The notes below the pieces were generated by a model that worked only from the letters and a program-made list of their open reading frames with translations, did not search any database and had not been told where the DNA came from. DNA of 64,000 bases from Thermoproteota archaeon (GTDB lineage: Archaea > Korarchaeota > Korarchaeia > Korarchaeales > Korarchaeaceae), in the NCBI GenBank assembly GCA_026986575.1, contig JALSOH010000004.1:660693-724692 (forward strand), read 5' to 3'. Shown here piece by piece: positions 43,939-53,938 of this stretch (its first letter is position 1; each line of letters begins with the position of its first letter). The position numbers and the translations under genes were made by a program.

Positions 43939-44278
43939 AGAGGTCTTATAAGGACTACATCCTCGACATCCTCACATCCATCGATGAAATCGAAGAATTT
44001 ACCGAGGGCATGGATTTCGAAGAGTTTATCGGAGAGGCAGGAAGACTATAAAACGCTGTTATCAGGAGCTTAGAAGTCATGGGAGAGGCTGCCAAGAAAA
44101 TTCCACGCGAGATCAGGAAGAAATACCCAAATATTCCTTTGAAATACCTTGCAGGTATGAGGGATAAACTGATTCACGAGTACCATGGAGTAGACTTAGG
44201 GATCGTTTGGGAGGTCGTCAAGACCGATTCCCCATGAGGCCGGGGTTTGAGAGAGTTTTGAGAGAACTTGAGGAGTAA
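43935..44278 (+). pseudogene. HEPN-domain gene broken by several frameshifts
   Basis: A HEPN start (GTG 43935, VKRSYKDYILDILTSIDEIEEF) overlaps the repaired MNT stop as in intact pairs. The frame then stops at 44051. Two further frames carry on the same protein: RSLEVMGEAAKKIPREIRKK with AGMRDKLIHEYHGVD, which holds the R-x4-H RNase motif (RDKLIH), and RPGFERVLRELEE ending at 44278. At least three indels (near 44035, at AAAA 44051-44054 and near 44232) are needed to read it through. The toxin is therefore inactive unless the sequence is wrong. Confidence 0.75.
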
Positions 44279-44406
44279 CTTCGCTGCTCTCGTAATCTAT
44301 TCCCTTCTCCTTCCCTCGCGCGGGACATCCCCTTGCGGGAATGAGGAGCCGGCCTTCAAGCTGGAGGAAAGTACCGCTGGGAACTCAAAAGATGGAAAGG
44401 TTGGGC

Positions 44407-45294
44407 TTAGTGTTCGCCCTCCCTTCTACCCTCCTTGGAGAGCCAGTCCTTCACGATCTCCATTAGCTCCATGGGTATCAGGAACTTGGTGGCCTCGGAT
44501 GAACCTATCACCTTGAGCCCGTCCAAGTACTGAAGCTTCATGGTCTTCTCATCCAATGCCTTCGCGACCTCGTCTATGGTCTTGAGGGCCAAGGCATAGC
44601 CCTCAGCCTTTAGTATCTGGGACTGCCTCTCACCTTCAGCCTTCAAGATTGCAGCCTGCTTTTCACCCTCAGCCACCTTTATCGCTGCCTCCTTCTTACC
44701 CTCCGCCTCCGTTACCATGGCTCTTCGAGTACGTTCAGCGGCCATCTGCTTTATCATGGCCTCCTGTACTGTCTTAGGAGGTAAGATCTCCCTGATCTCT
44801 ACGTTGGTTATCTTGACGCCCCAGCGCTCGGTAACCTCGTCGAGCTTGACCCTCAGTATGTTGTTTATCTCGTCCCTCTTGGCCAAGACCTCATCCAACA
44901 CCATCTCACCTATGACCGCTCTCAAAGTAGTAGTGGCTATGCCTATCGCCGCTCCCTTGAAGTCCGACACATTGAGAACGCTCGCCATGGGATCGACCAC
45001 TTTGTAGTAGACAATGAAGTCTATGTCGGTAGGAGCGTTGTCCTTAGTTATGCAAGTCTGGTGCGGCACATCGAAGTAACTCTCCCTCAGGTCTATCCAT
45101 ATTATCTGGTCCAAAATGGGTATCCTGAACACGATTCCGGGTCCCTTCACGCCTAGGAACCTGCCCAACCTCAGGATAACGAGTCTCTTGAACTCGGGCA
45201 CTATCTTTATGGCCGAAGCCAAGAACAGGATCAGGATGAAGACAACAACGGCTATAAGGAACTCGGATAGACCCAAAACCACCGCTTGGATCAT
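44407..45294 (-). CDS. Stomatin/SPFH (slipin) family protein
   Basis: This 295-residue protein begins with a hydrophobic membrane segment, then the SPFH domain (VPEFKRLVILRLGRFLGVKGPG) and a coiled coil rich in A, E and K (about 180-235). These form large membrane-associated rings. It overlaps the upstream NfeD gene by four bases. Stomatin-NfeD operons are widespread, and the NfeD protease can cleave the stomatin C-terminus. Confidence 0.9.
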   Translation of the reverse strand: MIQAVVLGLSEFLIAVVVFILILFLASAIKIVPEFKRLVILRLGRFLGVKGPGIVFRIPILDQIIWIDLRESYFDVPHQTCITKDNAPTDIDFIVYYKVVDPMASVLNVSDFKGAAIGIATTTLRAVIGEMVLDEVLAKRDEINNILRVKLDEVTERWGVKITNVEIREILPPKTVQEAMIKQMAAERTRRAMVTEAEGKKEAAIKVAEGEKQAAILKAEGERQSQILKAEGYALALKTIDEVAKALDEKTMKLQYLDGLKVIGSSEATKFLIPMELMEIVKDWLSKEGRREGEH

Positions 45295-46502
45295 TCCCTC
45301 ACCACCTTGACCTTGAAACCCTCCATCCCGACTATCCTCACCCTCTCCCCCTCCTCTATGCTCTCGTCGGAGATCGCAGTCCAGAGCTCGGAGCCCACGA
45401 GGACCACTCCCTCCTTACCCGGCCTTATAGCGACCTTAACTACACCCGTCCTTCCTATTACGTTCTCGGGGCTCAGGGGGCTCGTCCTCTTGGCCAATAT
45501 CTCCCTTATCTTGTAGAGATAAAATCCGATGAGACCGGAAAGAACAACGAGGGTCACGATCACCGCTTCAACGCTCAGGGTCGGCGCTATCAGCGGCCCA
45601 GATTCGTAAACCAGTAGCAGGCCGATGGCAGAGATGACAGCGCCAGTTAGTGCTAGAAAACCATGACCGGTCTTCAACTCGAGGAATATGGTCGCTGCTC
45701 CCATCACCATGAGTATTATAGCTGCTAGACTCGCCCCGATGAGGCCGAATGCGTAGAGGCCAAGAACGATCATTATGGTCCCGCTGGCCTCCATCACGAA
45801 GGTCGGATGTGTCAGTCCAAGCAGCACGAGTATTATGCCCAGAATGAATATGACCCAAGCGTTCAGCGGGTCCGTTATGACGAGGAGAAGGGATACTCTC
45901 GCATCTGGGTAATATTCCTCCGTATCTCCGGACCAGTCCATCCTCTCCAGCGCCTCCAAAGAGTTCTTCGCTGTGCAATCCGCTATCCCATACTTCAAGG
46001 CCTCTTCAGCGGTCAGAGCCAGATTCTTCCTGACGAACAGCTCTGCAACCGTTGAGTTCTTACCTGAGACCTCAGCCAAGCTCTTCATCCAGCTGGAGAG
46101 GGCGTTCACCACCTTCTCATCCTTAGGTCTGGGTTCAGCCGCCCCTATGGAAGATCCAGGTCCCATGCATATCTTATCCGCGGACAGTGCAATGAAGGCG
46201 CCGGCCGAGAATGCCCTCCCACCGGATGGAATGTAGACAGCTACCCTCACCGGAGAAGAGCTGATGGCGCCGACTATTCGTTCGGTCGACTGGAGGAACC
46301 CTCCATCGGTGTTTAGGACTATGAGCACGTCCATGTTCTTGCTCTCAGCAAACTTCATCCCAGATGCAATGTACTCCGCCATACCCTCCGTGATCGTGCC
46401 TTCCACCCTCAGTAGGAGGGTTCCACCGCCGCTGGAGACCTGCATGAGAGGGGGAAGTGTGACTGAAAGCACCAATAACACGGCGAGTATTGACCTCCTC
46501 AT
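45291..46502 (-). CDS. NfeD-family membrane serine protease
   Basis: The 403-residue protein has a signal peptide, a ClpP/SppA-like protease domain, four or more transmembrane helices and a C-terminal OB-fold (VIGRTGVVKVAIRPGKEG). The catalytic serine is likely in GRAFSAGAFIALSADKI, with the partner lysine in the later helical part. This is the long form of NfeD (1510-N type). It is translated together with the stomatin gene and probably regulates its assembly in the membrane. Confidence 0.9.
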   Translation of the reverse strand: MRRSILAVLLVLSVTLPPLMQVSSGGGTLLLRVEGTITEGMAEYIASGMKFAESKNMDVLIVLNTDGGFLQSTERIVGAISSSPVRVAVYIPSGGRAFSAGAFIALSADKICMGPGSSIGAAEPRPKDEKVVNALSSWMKSLAEVSGKNSTVAELFVRKNLALTAEEALKYGIADCTAKNSLEALERMDWSGDTEEYYPDARVSLLLVITDPLNAWVIFILGIILVLLGLTHPTFVMEASGTIMIVLGLYAFGLIGASLAAIILMVMGAATIFLELKTGHGFLALTGAVISAIGLLLVYESGPLIAPTLSVEAVIVTLVVLSGLIGFYLYKIREILAKRTSPLSPENVIGRTGVVKVAIRPGKEGVVLVGSELWTAISDESIEEGERVRIVGMEGFKVKVVRE

Positions 46503-46798
46503 GGCTCCACTTAAACAGTAAGTATGGAAATTTAACCGTTGTTTTCTCTGAGGGCTCCCTCTACCTCGATCCTCCCATGAGGGATCGGAAGAGTGAATGA
46601 CACTTGGACACCTATCTGTGCTAGTTCTATGTTATTACGTCAACCACCCGCATTAGTGATGGAGGATCGACGAAAGATAGATGGAGAAAGGATCTCTCTG
46701 AAGCGTGCGACCCCTCTCTCGAATCGGAAAAATCTTTTTGCTGGAAATGGGAAAAATACATGATCTATCCAAGCCTGTGCTCTCCTATCTGAGGTCAA
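46503..46798. other. Gap between NfeD and peptide operon 2
   Basis: About 300 bases hold no gene I can support. The NfeD promoter lies at its left end on the minus strand, and the operon 2 promoter at its right end. GATCCTCCCATGAGGGATC near 46568-46586 can form a hairpin. A weak C/D-box-like pair (GTGATGG, CTGA) at 46656-46701 is not convincing. Confidence 0.35.
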
Positions 46799-46809
46799 GA
46801 TTTATATTT
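46799..46809 (+). promoter_or_regulatory. Promoter of peptide transporter operon 2
   Basis: GATTTATATTT is a clear TATA box. The predicted transcript starts near 46830, about 20 bases before ATG 46851, with GGGTG as a modest ribosome site. Confidence 0.5.
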
Positions 46810-46850
46810 GTCAGATTTCAGGGCTTATCTAACCACACTGGGTGTTCTAG

Positions 46851-48557
46851 ATGAGTGGGAAAGACTGGATAATCGTGATAGTCCTCTTGATCGTGGGGCT
46901 CCTCATAGGGTATTTTGCCGCGGGCCCCGGTAAGACCACCACTGTCACCGTGACCCAGACCTCAGTCAAGACTGTCACCGTGACCCAGACTGCTGGCGCT
47001 CCTCCAGCTCCTCCTACCACGACGAAGACGACTACTACCCAGCCTAAGGCCCAGATGAAGACTCCTGCCGATACCCTGATTATAGCTATGGATACCAGCG
47101 ATGCCGTCTCTATGGATCCAGCTAGAGCCTACGAGTTCAGCTCATGTTTCGTTGTTAATCAGCTTTACGATAAGCTTGTGGATTTCGAGCTTCCCGATCT
47201 GGTCAATGTCAAGCCCGAAGTCGCTGAAAAGTGGGAGGTAAGTGAGGACGGTAAGGTCTGGACCTTCCACATAAGGAAGGGGATCAAGTTCGCTAGCGGT
47301 AATCCCCTCACCGCTGACGATGTCGTGTACTCCCTCCAGAGAGTTATCAAGCTCAAGCAGACCGCTTCCTGGGTTCTCACCCAGTTCGTCTCCACTCCCG
47401 AGCAGATAGAGAAGATCGATGATTATACTGTTAGGATTACCTTGGACAAGCCTGTAGCTCCGAGCTTCTTCTTGGCTACCCTGACATTCACGACTTCCGC
47501 TGTCGTTGATAAGCAGGTGGTCGAGGCTCATGCTAAGAACGGGGACATGGGAAGCGACTGGATGACTGACCACAGTGCTGGTAGTGGTCCATTCATCCTC
47601 GAGAAGTGGGATAGGGAGGCTGAAATAGTCCTCAAGGCCAACCCATACTACTGGAAGCCTGGCCAGCCAGCCGTGAAGAGGGTGATTATAAAGCATGTTC
47701 CCGAACCGACCGATCAGCTCCTCCTGATAAAGAAGGGAGATGTTGACATAGCTACTGATCTGACCGCGGAGCAGGTCAAGCAGGTGGAAGGCACGCCCGG
47801 AATAAACGTAATAAAGGTTGAGAGGACTCACATAGTCTACCTAGGAATGAACGTTGCCGTGAAGCCGTTGGACAAGGAAGAGGTCAGGGATGCGATCAGG
47901 TACTGTATAGACTATGACAGCATAATAAACGATATCCTGCTCGGGGCAGCGATAAAGTGGCAGACTGTCATCCCGAAGGGTCTGCTCGGAGCGAATCCGA
48001 AGACCCCCTACAAGAAGGATGTGGCCAAGGCCAAGGAACTCCTTGCCAAGGCAGGAGTGCCCAACGGGTTCACGATAGAGCTGACCACGCCGCCGACCTA
48101 TCCTCAGATAGACATAGCCACCAAGATACAGGCCGACTTGGCCGAGTGCGGCATCAAGGTGAAGATCGTGCAGATGACCCAGTCCGAGATGTATGAGAAG
48201 TACAGGAAGCAGGGTCTCCAGCTCGTGCTCGCGGGTTGGGGCTCCGACTATCCGGATCCGGACAACAACGCCAAGGCCTTCGGTGACTACAGGGTGAAAC
48301 AGCTTGCTTGGAGGAACTCTTGGTACGATGACCACGCCGCCGACCTCGCCGAGAAGGCAGCCGTGGAATTCGATAACAACAAGAGGAAGCAGATGTATCT
48401 CGAGCTCACTGACTACATACTCGACCACGGGCCCTATGCAATCCTCTACCAGACCCTCGCCCAGCACGTAGCGAGGGACTACGTGAAGAACTATCTGCCC
48501 GATCCGACGTTCTTCCTCGAGGACCTCTCCAAGGTGTCAAAAGCTGGAGGGAGCTGA
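46851..48557 (+). CDS. dppA: Dipeptide/oligopeptide-binding protein, operon 2
   Basis: The 568-residue binding protein shares the anchor and Thr/Val-rich linker of the operon 1 protein (MSGKDW, VLLIVGLLIGYFA, then TVTQTSVKTVTVTQT). The rest is the family 5 solute-binding fold, with IKFASGNPLTADDVVYSLQR and VRDAIRYCIDYDS. Divergence of the ligand-binding lobes suggests a different peptide range. Other archaeal family 5 proteins bind sugars, so the peptide label is likely but not certain. Confidence 0.9.
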   Translation: MSGKDWIIVIVLLIVGLLIGYFAAGPGKTTTVTVTQTSVKTVTVTQTAGAPPAPPTTTKTTTTQPKAQMKTPADTLIIAMDTSDAVSMDPARAYEFSSCFVVNQLYDKLVDFELPDLVNVKPEVAEKWEVSEDGKVWTFHIRKGIKFASGNPLTADDVVYSLQRVIKLKQTASWVLTQFVSTPEQIEKIDDYTVRITLDKPVAPSFFLATLTFTTSAVVDKQVVEAHAKNGDMGSDWMTDHSAGSGPFILEKWDREAEIVLKANPYYWKPGQPAVKRVIIKHVPEPTDQLLLIKKGDVDIATDLTAEQVKQVEGTPGINVIKVERTHIVYLGMNVAVKPLDKEEVRDAIRYCIDYDSIINDILLGAAIKWQTVIPKGLLGANPKTPYKKDVAKAKELLAKAGVPNGFTIELTTPPTYPQIDIATKIQADLAECGIKVKIVQMTQSEMYEKYRKQGLQLVLAGWGSDYPDPDNNAKAFGDYRVKQLAWRNSWYDDHAADLAEKAAVEFDNNKRKQMYLELTDYILDHGPYAILYQTLAQHVARDYVKNYLPDPTFFLEDLSKVSKAGGS

Positions 48558-48585
48558 GACTCCCCTCTATCCTTTTTCCTCTTCC
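48558..48585 (+). terminator. T-rich run after binding protein, operon 2
   Basis: CTCTATCCTTTTTCCTCTTCC follows the stop in the same position as in operon 1. It may lower transcription into the permease genes. Confidence 0.4.
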
Positions 48586-48597
48586 GGGGGGTAGCTA

Positions 48598-49611
48598 TTG
48601 GACCTCAAGACATACATATTGAGGCGTCTGGCCCTAATGTTGTTCGTTCTATTCGGGATAATTGTGATTACGTTTATTGTGTCTCATGTGATTCCTGCTG
48701 ATCCGATAGGAGCCATTCTAGGACCTCAAGCTCCTCCCGAACTGGTGGAGAAGGTTAGAAAGGAATGGGGTTTCGACAAGCCCCTACCTGAGCAGTTCGT
48801 TGACTACATAGTCAACCTGCTCCAAGGGAACTTGGGTAAGTCCATAAGGACGAATAAACCGGTGGCAGAGGACCTCATGAAGTTCTTTCCAGCGACGATC
48901 GAGCTGGCAACGGCGGCTATGATAGTGGCGATAGTGATAGGGATACCCCTCGGTATAATCTCGGCCGTGAAGAAGGATAAGTGGCCCGACCACATCTCTA
49001 GGATATTCGCCCTCATGGGGGTCAGCATGCCCGTCTTCTGGCTTGGCCTCATCCTGCTCTTCGTCCTCTACTACCAGCTGGGGATATTCCCTGGTCCTGG
49101 TAGACTGGATCCGGGAATAGAGGCTCCACCCAGAATAACTGGTATCCTAACACTGGACAGCCTGATTACCGGGAACTTCGAAGCTTTCGCGAATGCTGTG
49201 TGGCACCTTATGCTCCCCTCATTCGTCTTGGGCTACTACGCTTCCGCATCGATCACTAGGATCACTAGGACATCCCTGCTCGAGGTCATGACTCAGGACT
49301 TCATAAGGACGGCTAGGGCCAAGGGTCTGTCTGAGAGAGTCGTGCTGTTCAGGCACGCCCTGAGAAACGCCCTCATACCCACCACCACTGTCATAGGGAT
49401 GGCTTACGGAAGCCTGCTCGAGGGTGCTATACTCACGGAGACTATATTCGCCTGGCCTGGATTGGGCAGGTACTCAACTGGTGCGTTCCTGTCCGTGGAC
49501 TTCTTGGCGGTGATGGGATCCACCTTGCTGATAGCGGTGATCTACTCCGTGGCCAATCTAGTCGTGGACATACTCTACGCGTTCCTCGATCCGAGGATAA
49601 GGTATGCTTGA
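48598..49611 (+). CDS. dppB: Peptide ABC transporter permease DppB, operon 2
   Basis: The 337-residue permease starts at TTG 48598 behind GGGGGGTAG. It has the RRLALMLFVLFGIIVITFI helix, HVIPADPIGAILGP, and an EAA loop FIRTARAKGLSERVVLFRHA. It is the counterpart of the operon 1 permease in the same order. Confidence 0.92.
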   Translation: MDLKTYILRRLALMLFVLFGIIVITFIVSHVIPADPIGAILGPQAPPELVEKVRKEWGFDKPLPEQFVDYIVNLLQGNLGKSIRTNKPVAEDLMKFFPATIELATAAMIVAIVIGIPLGIISAVKKDKWPDHISRIFALMGVSMPVFWLGLILLFVLYYQLGIFPGPGRLDPGIEAPPRITGILTLDSLITGNFEAFANAVWHLMLPSFVLGYYASASITRITRTSLLEVMTQDFIRTARAKGLSERVVLFRHALRNALIPTTTVIGMAYGSLLEGAILTETIFAWPGLGRYSTGAFLSVDFLAVMGSTLLIAVIYSVANLVVDILYAFLDPRIRYA

Positions 49612-49622
49612 AGGGGATTTTC

Positions 49623-50507
49623 ATGAATATCGGGGAGAAGGTAAGGGGACTGGTGGAGTATTTTAGATCCGAGGACTTCAAGATAACCCTTATACTAGTG
49701 AAGAAGAGCCCTCTCACGGTCTTGGGACTAGCTCTGACCATATTCTTGGTGCTGGTGGCGATATTCGCGCCTCTCATAGCACCCTATGATCCCATAAAGC
49801 AGGACCTCAAGAACAGGCTCCAGCCTCCCAGCTGGGAGCATCCCTTCGGGACCGATCAGCTCGGAAGGGATATATTCAGCAGGGTGGTCTGGGGATCTCG
49901 AATCTCCCTCTTCATAGCCCTCATAGTAGTCGCCATCTCATTCACCGTCGGAACCACGATAGGCATAATCTCGGGCTACTTCGGGGGAAAGGTCGATGAA
50001 GTCCTAATGAGGATAACGGACATGTTTATGGCCTTTCCTAGGCTGGTACTCGCCCTGGCCGTGGCTGCTGCCTTAGGACCCGGGCTCTTCAATACCATGC
50101 TTGCTATAGCCTTCGTCTCTTGGGTCTACTACGCCAGGCTGGCTAGGGCCAGCACTCTACAGATAAGGGAGGAGGTGTACATAGAAGCGGCTAGGGCGAT
50201 AGGGGCCAGCGACAGGAGGATACTCTTCCTTCATGTTCTCCCAATGGTCATTGCGCCGGTAGTAGTCCAAGCAACCTTGGACATGGGCGGGACCATCCTC
50301 ACCGCAGCCGGCCTCGGTTTCCTTGGACTGGGTGTCCAGCCCCCAACCCCAGAGTGGGGAGTCATGGTCAGCGAGGGGAGGAGGTTCATAACGGAGCAGT
50401 GGTGGGTATCCACATTCCCTGGCTTCGCGATACTCTTGGCAACGCTGGGTTTCAACCTACTGGGCGACGGGATAAACGATATACTCAACGTCAGGGCGAG
50501 GAGGTGA
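49623..50507 (+). CDS. dppC: Peptide ABC transporter permease DppC, operon 2
   Basis: A 294-residue permease has LIAPYDPIKQDLKN, HPFGTDQLGRDIFSRVVWGSR and the EAA loop YIEAARAIGASDRRILFLHV. The ATG at 49623 follows AAGGGGAT. The longer frame from TTG 49608 overlaps the previous gene. Confidence 0.92.
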   Translation: MNIGEKVRGLVEYFRSEDFKITLILVKKSPLTVLGLALTIFLVLVAIFAPLIAPYDPIKQDLKNRLQPPSWEHPFGTDQLGRDIFSRVVWGSRISLFIALIVVAISFTVGTTIGIISGYFGGKVDEVLMRITDMFMAFPRLVLALAVAAALGPGLFNTMLAIAFVSWVYYARLARASTLQIREEVYIEAARAIGASDRRILFLHVLPMVIAPVVVQATLDMGGTILTAAGLGFLGLGVQPPTPEWGVMVSEGRRFITEQWWVSTFPGFAILLATLGFNLLGDGINDILNVRARR

Positions 50508-50511
50508 TTGA

Positions 50512-51501
50512 GTGAGCGGCAACGGGAATGGAGATAACCTCTTGGAGATCAGGGATCTGTACGTTCGATTCCACACCCTTAGGGGCATAGTCAAGGCCAT
50601 AGATGGCGTCAACTTGGAGGTGGGATACGGCGAAGTTCTCGGCCTCGTGGGGGAGACTGGCAGCGGCAAGACGGTGACGGGGTTAAGTATACTCAGGCTG
50701 CTGGAGCAGAACGCCGAGATCACTGGAGGGGAGATAATATTTCAGGGAAGAGACCTTCTCAAGCTCCCTCTCAAGGAGATCCTGAAGATAAGAGGAAGGG
50801 ACATTTCCATGATCTTTCAGGAGCCGAAGGCCGCCCTGAACCCGGTCATGCAAGTGGGTGATCAGGTGGCTGAGTCCTTCTTGGTACACGAGGAGATTTC
50901 CAAGAAAGAAGCGAAGGAAAGGGTCCTAGAGATATTCAGGAGGGTGGGCCTCCCCGATCCCGAGAGGGTGTACAAGAGTTACCCCCACGAGCTCAGCGGG
51001 GGAATGGCTCAGAGGGTCGTGATATCTATGGCGCTCGCCCTGAAGCCGAAGCTGCTCATAGCAGATGAGCCCACCTCTGCCTTGGATGTGACCATACAGG
51101 CCCAGATAATGGATCTCTTTCGCGAGCTGATAAATGAGATGGGAACCAGCGTCATCTACATAACCCACGACATGGCCCTAGCTGCGGAGATAAGTGACAG
51201 GATCGCGGTGATGTATGCTGGCAGGATAGTGGAGGTGGCCGATACTGAAACGATATTCGAGAACCCCCTACATCCCTACACCCAGGGGCTGCTGAAATCC
51301 ATACCTAAACCGGGATACAGGGGGAAGCTCTTCTCGATGGAAGGGGAGATACCTCCCCTGATAAATCCGCCCCCAGGCTGCAGGTTCCATCCCCGCTGCC
51401 CGAAGAGATTCGATCCGTGCGACAAGGAAGTGCCCAAGCTGATGGAGGTAGAACCGGAGCATAAGGTGGCCTGCTTCCTGTTCGGAGGTGAGTCCAAATG
51501 A
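50512..51501 (+). CDS. dppD: Peptide ABC transporter ATPase DppD, operon 2
   Basis: This is a 329-residue ATPase with [40 protein letters not shown] and [11 protein letters not shown]. The C-terminal [15 protein letters not shown] cysteine motif is present. The GTG start follows GAGGTGAT. It overlaps dppF by four bases. Confidence 0.92.
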   Translation: MSGNGNGDNLLEIRDLYVRFHTLRGIVKAIDGVNLEVGYGEVLGLVGETGSGKTVTGLSILRLLEQNAEITGGEIIFQGRDLLKLPLKEILKIRGRDISMIFQEPKAALNPVMQVGDQVAESFLVHEEISKKEAKERVLEIFRRVGLPDPERVYKSYPHELSGGMAQRVVISMALALKPKLLIADEPTSALDVTIQAQIMDLFRELINEMGTSVIYITHDMALAAEISDRIAVMYAGRIVEVADTETIFENPLHPYTQGLLKSIPKPGYRGKLFSMEGEIPPLINPPPGCRFHPRCPKRFDPCDKEVPKLMEVEPEHKVACFLFGGESK

Positions 51502-52493
51502 TGCTGGAGGTTCAGGATCTCAGGAAGTACTTCCCTGTCCGCGGTGGCGTGATGATGAGGGTGATCGGTCATGTGAAGGCGGTAGACGGGGTCTCCATAT
51601 CCATAGAGAAGGGGGAGGTCTTCGGCCTAGTGGGTGAGTCCGGAAGCGGTAAGACGACCTTGGGCAGGACGGTCCTCAAGCTGACTGAGCCCACCGGTGG
51701 TAGGATAATCTTCGATGGGAGGGACATAACCGATCTCTCGGGCAAGGAACTTATCCCCCTAAGGAGGGAGATGCAGATAGTCTTTCAGGACCCGTATAAG
51801 GCCCTGCATCCGAGAAAGAGGGTGAAGGACATAGTTGGTGAACCTCTGATCATACATGAGGGAGCCAGCGATACGGAGGTGAGGAAGAGAGTAGCGGAGA
51901 TGCTCAAGCTGGTGGGGCTGAATGTGGAGCACATGGACAGGTACCCGCACGAGTTCTCGGGAGGGCAGAGGCAGAGAATAGTCATAGCTAGGGCCCTGAT
52001 CTTGAGGCCCAAGTTCATGGTGCTAGACGAACCTACCTCTGCCTTGGATGTGAGCGTTCAGGCTAAGATACTCAACCTGTTGAGCGATCTCAAGGAACAG
52101 TTTGACCTCACCTTCCTGCTGATAAGCCATAACTTAGCGGTGGTACAACACATGAGCAACAGGATCGGCGTGATGTACCTAGGGAAACTCATGGAGGTGG
52201 CTCCCTCCCAGGAACTCTTCGAGAAACCGCTTCATCCCTACACGAAGGCTCTGATATCAGCCATCCCAATACCCGACCCTAAGCTGGCCAAGAAGAAGAG
52301 GAAGATGACCCTCAGGGGCGAAATTCCAAGCCCTCTGCATCCGCCCTCTGGCTGTAGGTTCCACACTAGGTGCCCGTTCGCCAAGGAGATCTGCGAGAGG
52401 GAGGAACCACCTTTGAGGGAGGTGGAGCCGGGCCACTGGGTGGCGTGTCACTTCTGGGATGAGTTGAGGGAGGTGGGAGTGTTAAATGCCTGA
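51498..52493 (+). CDS. dppF: Peptide ABC transporter ATPase DppF, operon 2
   Basis: The 331-residue ATPase shows [41 protein letters not shown] and [12 protein letters not shown]. The C-terminal [15 protein letters not shown] segment is conserved. It overlaps the small membrane-protein gene that follows by eight bases. Confidence 0.92.
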   Translation: MMLEVQDLRKYFPVRGGVMMRVIGHVKAVDGVSISIEKGEVFGLVGESGSGKTTLGRTVLKLTEPTGGRIIFDGRDITDLSGKELIPLRREMQIVFQDPYKALHPRKRVKDIVGEPLIIHEGASDTEVRKRVAEMLKLVGLNVEHMDRYPHEFSGGQRQRIVIARALILRPKFMVLDEPTSALDVSVQAKILNLLSDLKEQFDLTFLLISHNLAVVQHMSNRIGVMYLGKLMEVAPSQELFEKPLHPYTKALISAIPIPDPKLAKKKRKMTLRGEIPSPLHPPSGCRFHTRCPFAKEICEREEPPLREVEPGHWVACHFWDELREVGVLNA

Positions 52494-52638
52494 GGATGGG
52501 GATGAGGAGGTTGAGCTCGAATGGAAGGATTACCTAGCCTTCGTGATCGCCCTCTTAACCACAAATCTCCTCCCCCTCATCCTGATAGGGATCCTAATGG
52601 TGATCCTCTCGTACTTCATCGTTCAGCTCTTCGGCTGA
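52486..52638 (+). CDS. 50-residue single-span membrane protein at the end of operon 2
   Basis: This short gene begins at ATG 52486 inside the dppF end, with GGAGGTGGGAG ahead as a strong ribosome site. It runs to TGA 52638, coding a charged N-terminus ([15 protein letters not shown]) and one long hydrophobic stretch ([18 protein letters not shown]). No family was recognised. Coupling to dppF suggests a small accessory subunit of the transporter (inference). Its last 23 bases overlap the convergent aminotransferase gene. Operon 1 has no counterpart. Confidence 0.65.
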   Translation: MPEDGDEEVELEWKDYLAFVIALLTTNLLPLILIGILMVILSYFIVQLFG

Positions 52639-53896
52639 CCTCCTCCAACGACTTTTCGATTATGGAGAGGGCTTCCTCCACCTGCTCGGCCGTTATCGTT
52701 ATCGGTGGCGTCAGTTTGATCACGTTGTTATGCCTGCCCACGGTTATGGCCAGCAGGCCGTTCCTGAAGAGGACATCCTTAAGCTCGGATGCTAACTTTT
52801 TCGAAGGCCCTCCATCCTCTATTATCTCGATTCCTTGCACGCATCCAATCCCCCGGGCATCGGCTACATGATCGTATCTGCTGACGAACTCTCTCAACCC
52901 CTTCATCAGCTCTTCTCCCCTTTTCAGGGCATTTTCCACGAGGTTTTCCTCCCTGATCGCCTCTATAGTCGCTAAGGCGGCCAAGACTCCCAAGTAATGG
53001 CCAGCATAGGTGCCGAGGCTGCCGCCGCTACATAGATACCACTCCTCCACGAGGTCGCCCCTGAAGGCAACCGCCGCTAGGGGAAGGCCACCCGCTATCC
53101 CCTTACCCATGACCACGATGTCGGGCTCAACTCCGTGATGCTCTATCCCGAACCACTTGCCTGTCCTTCCAAAACCTGTGTAAACCTCGTCGACTATGAG
53201 GAGGGCGCCCGTGCTCTCCGTAATCTCCCTGAGACCCCTGAAGAAACTGGAGGATGGGAATAGTATGCCCCCATGAGACTGGAGTGGTTCCACTATGATG
53301 CCAGCTAAATCCTCGGGCTCTACCGCCCTACCGAGGACTTCCTCTTCTATGAATCCAAGCACGGCTTGAGAGCACTCTTCGCAGTCATCAGCCTTCAGGA
53401 GACACCGGAAACAGTTTGGATAGGGCGCATATACGGCTTCAGAGGTCCTAGGCGCGACTCGCCTCATCCCTTCCGTTGGAGAGGACTGCAGGGCATATCC
53501 CGTGAGCCCGTGGTAGGCACCGTAAAAGGATAGGATGACCTGCCTTCCCGTGGCGAACTTGGCCAGTTGAATAGCGAAATCACTCGCCTCACTCCCCGTG
53601 GTGGCATACGCTATAGAAGCATTCTCGACGGGAACGAGGGACCTGAGTTCCTCCCCAAGCTTCAAGAAAGGCTCATTCGGGGCAAGTAAACCAGAGAATC
53701 CCGTTAACTTCTCCACCCCCTCTTTCACCCTCGACACTACTTTGGGGTGAGCCTGACCGAGGGAGGTAGCGGCACCGCTGAAATCCAAGAACCTCCTTCC
53801 ATCCCTCGTCCATACTTCCGCTTTGAATCCTCTTTCAACTATGACCGGGAAGGAGGGAGGACACCTGAACACCCTCGGGTAGAAATCGTCCAGCAT
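52616..53896 (-). CDS. Class III aminotransferase, archaeal branch
   Basis: A 426-residue pyridoxal-phosphate enzyme has the cofactor lysine in VVMGKGIAGGLPLAAV, DEVYTGFGRTG and SFYGAYHGLTG. A cysteine-rich insert (NCFRCLLKADDCEECSQAVL) is like that of Pyrococcus ornithine/GABA aminotransferases and broad amino-acid racemases, as I recall. The substrate cannot be fixed. GABA, ornithine or racemase activity is possible. ATG 53896 is preferred to TTG 53908, because a TATA-like TATTTTAGG lies about 25 bases upstream. A role in peptide or amino-acid breakdown fits its neighbours. Confidence 0.85.
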   Translation of the reverse strand: MLDDFYPRVFRCPPSFPVIVERGFKAEVWTRDGRRFLDFSGAATSLGQAHPKVVSRVKEGVEKLTGFSGLLAPNEPFLKLGEELRSLVPVENASIAYATTGSEASDFAIQLAKFATGRQVILSFYGAYHGLTGYALQSSPTEGMRRVAPRTSEAVYAPYPNCFRCLLKADDCEECSQAVLGFIEEEVLGRAVEPEDLAGIIVEPLQSHGGILFPSSSFFRGLREITESTGALLIVDEVYTGFGRTGKWFGIEHHGVEPDIVVMGKGIAGGLPLAAVAFRGDLVEEWYLCSGGSLGTYAGHYLGVLAALATIEAIREENLVENALKRGEELMKGLREFVSRYDHVADARGIGCVQGIEIIEDGGPSKKLASELKDVLFRNGLLAITVGRHNNVIKLTPPITITAEQVEEALSIIEKSLEEVSRRAER

Positions 53897-53938
53897 AGGG
53901 ATATGCAATCCGCAACTCCTAAAATACCTTGAAGGGAG

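Noticed and set aside
46656-46701. C/D-box-like RNA (GTGATGG ... CTGA)
   Set aside because: Box C has a mismatch and no D' or C' pair with correct spacing was found.
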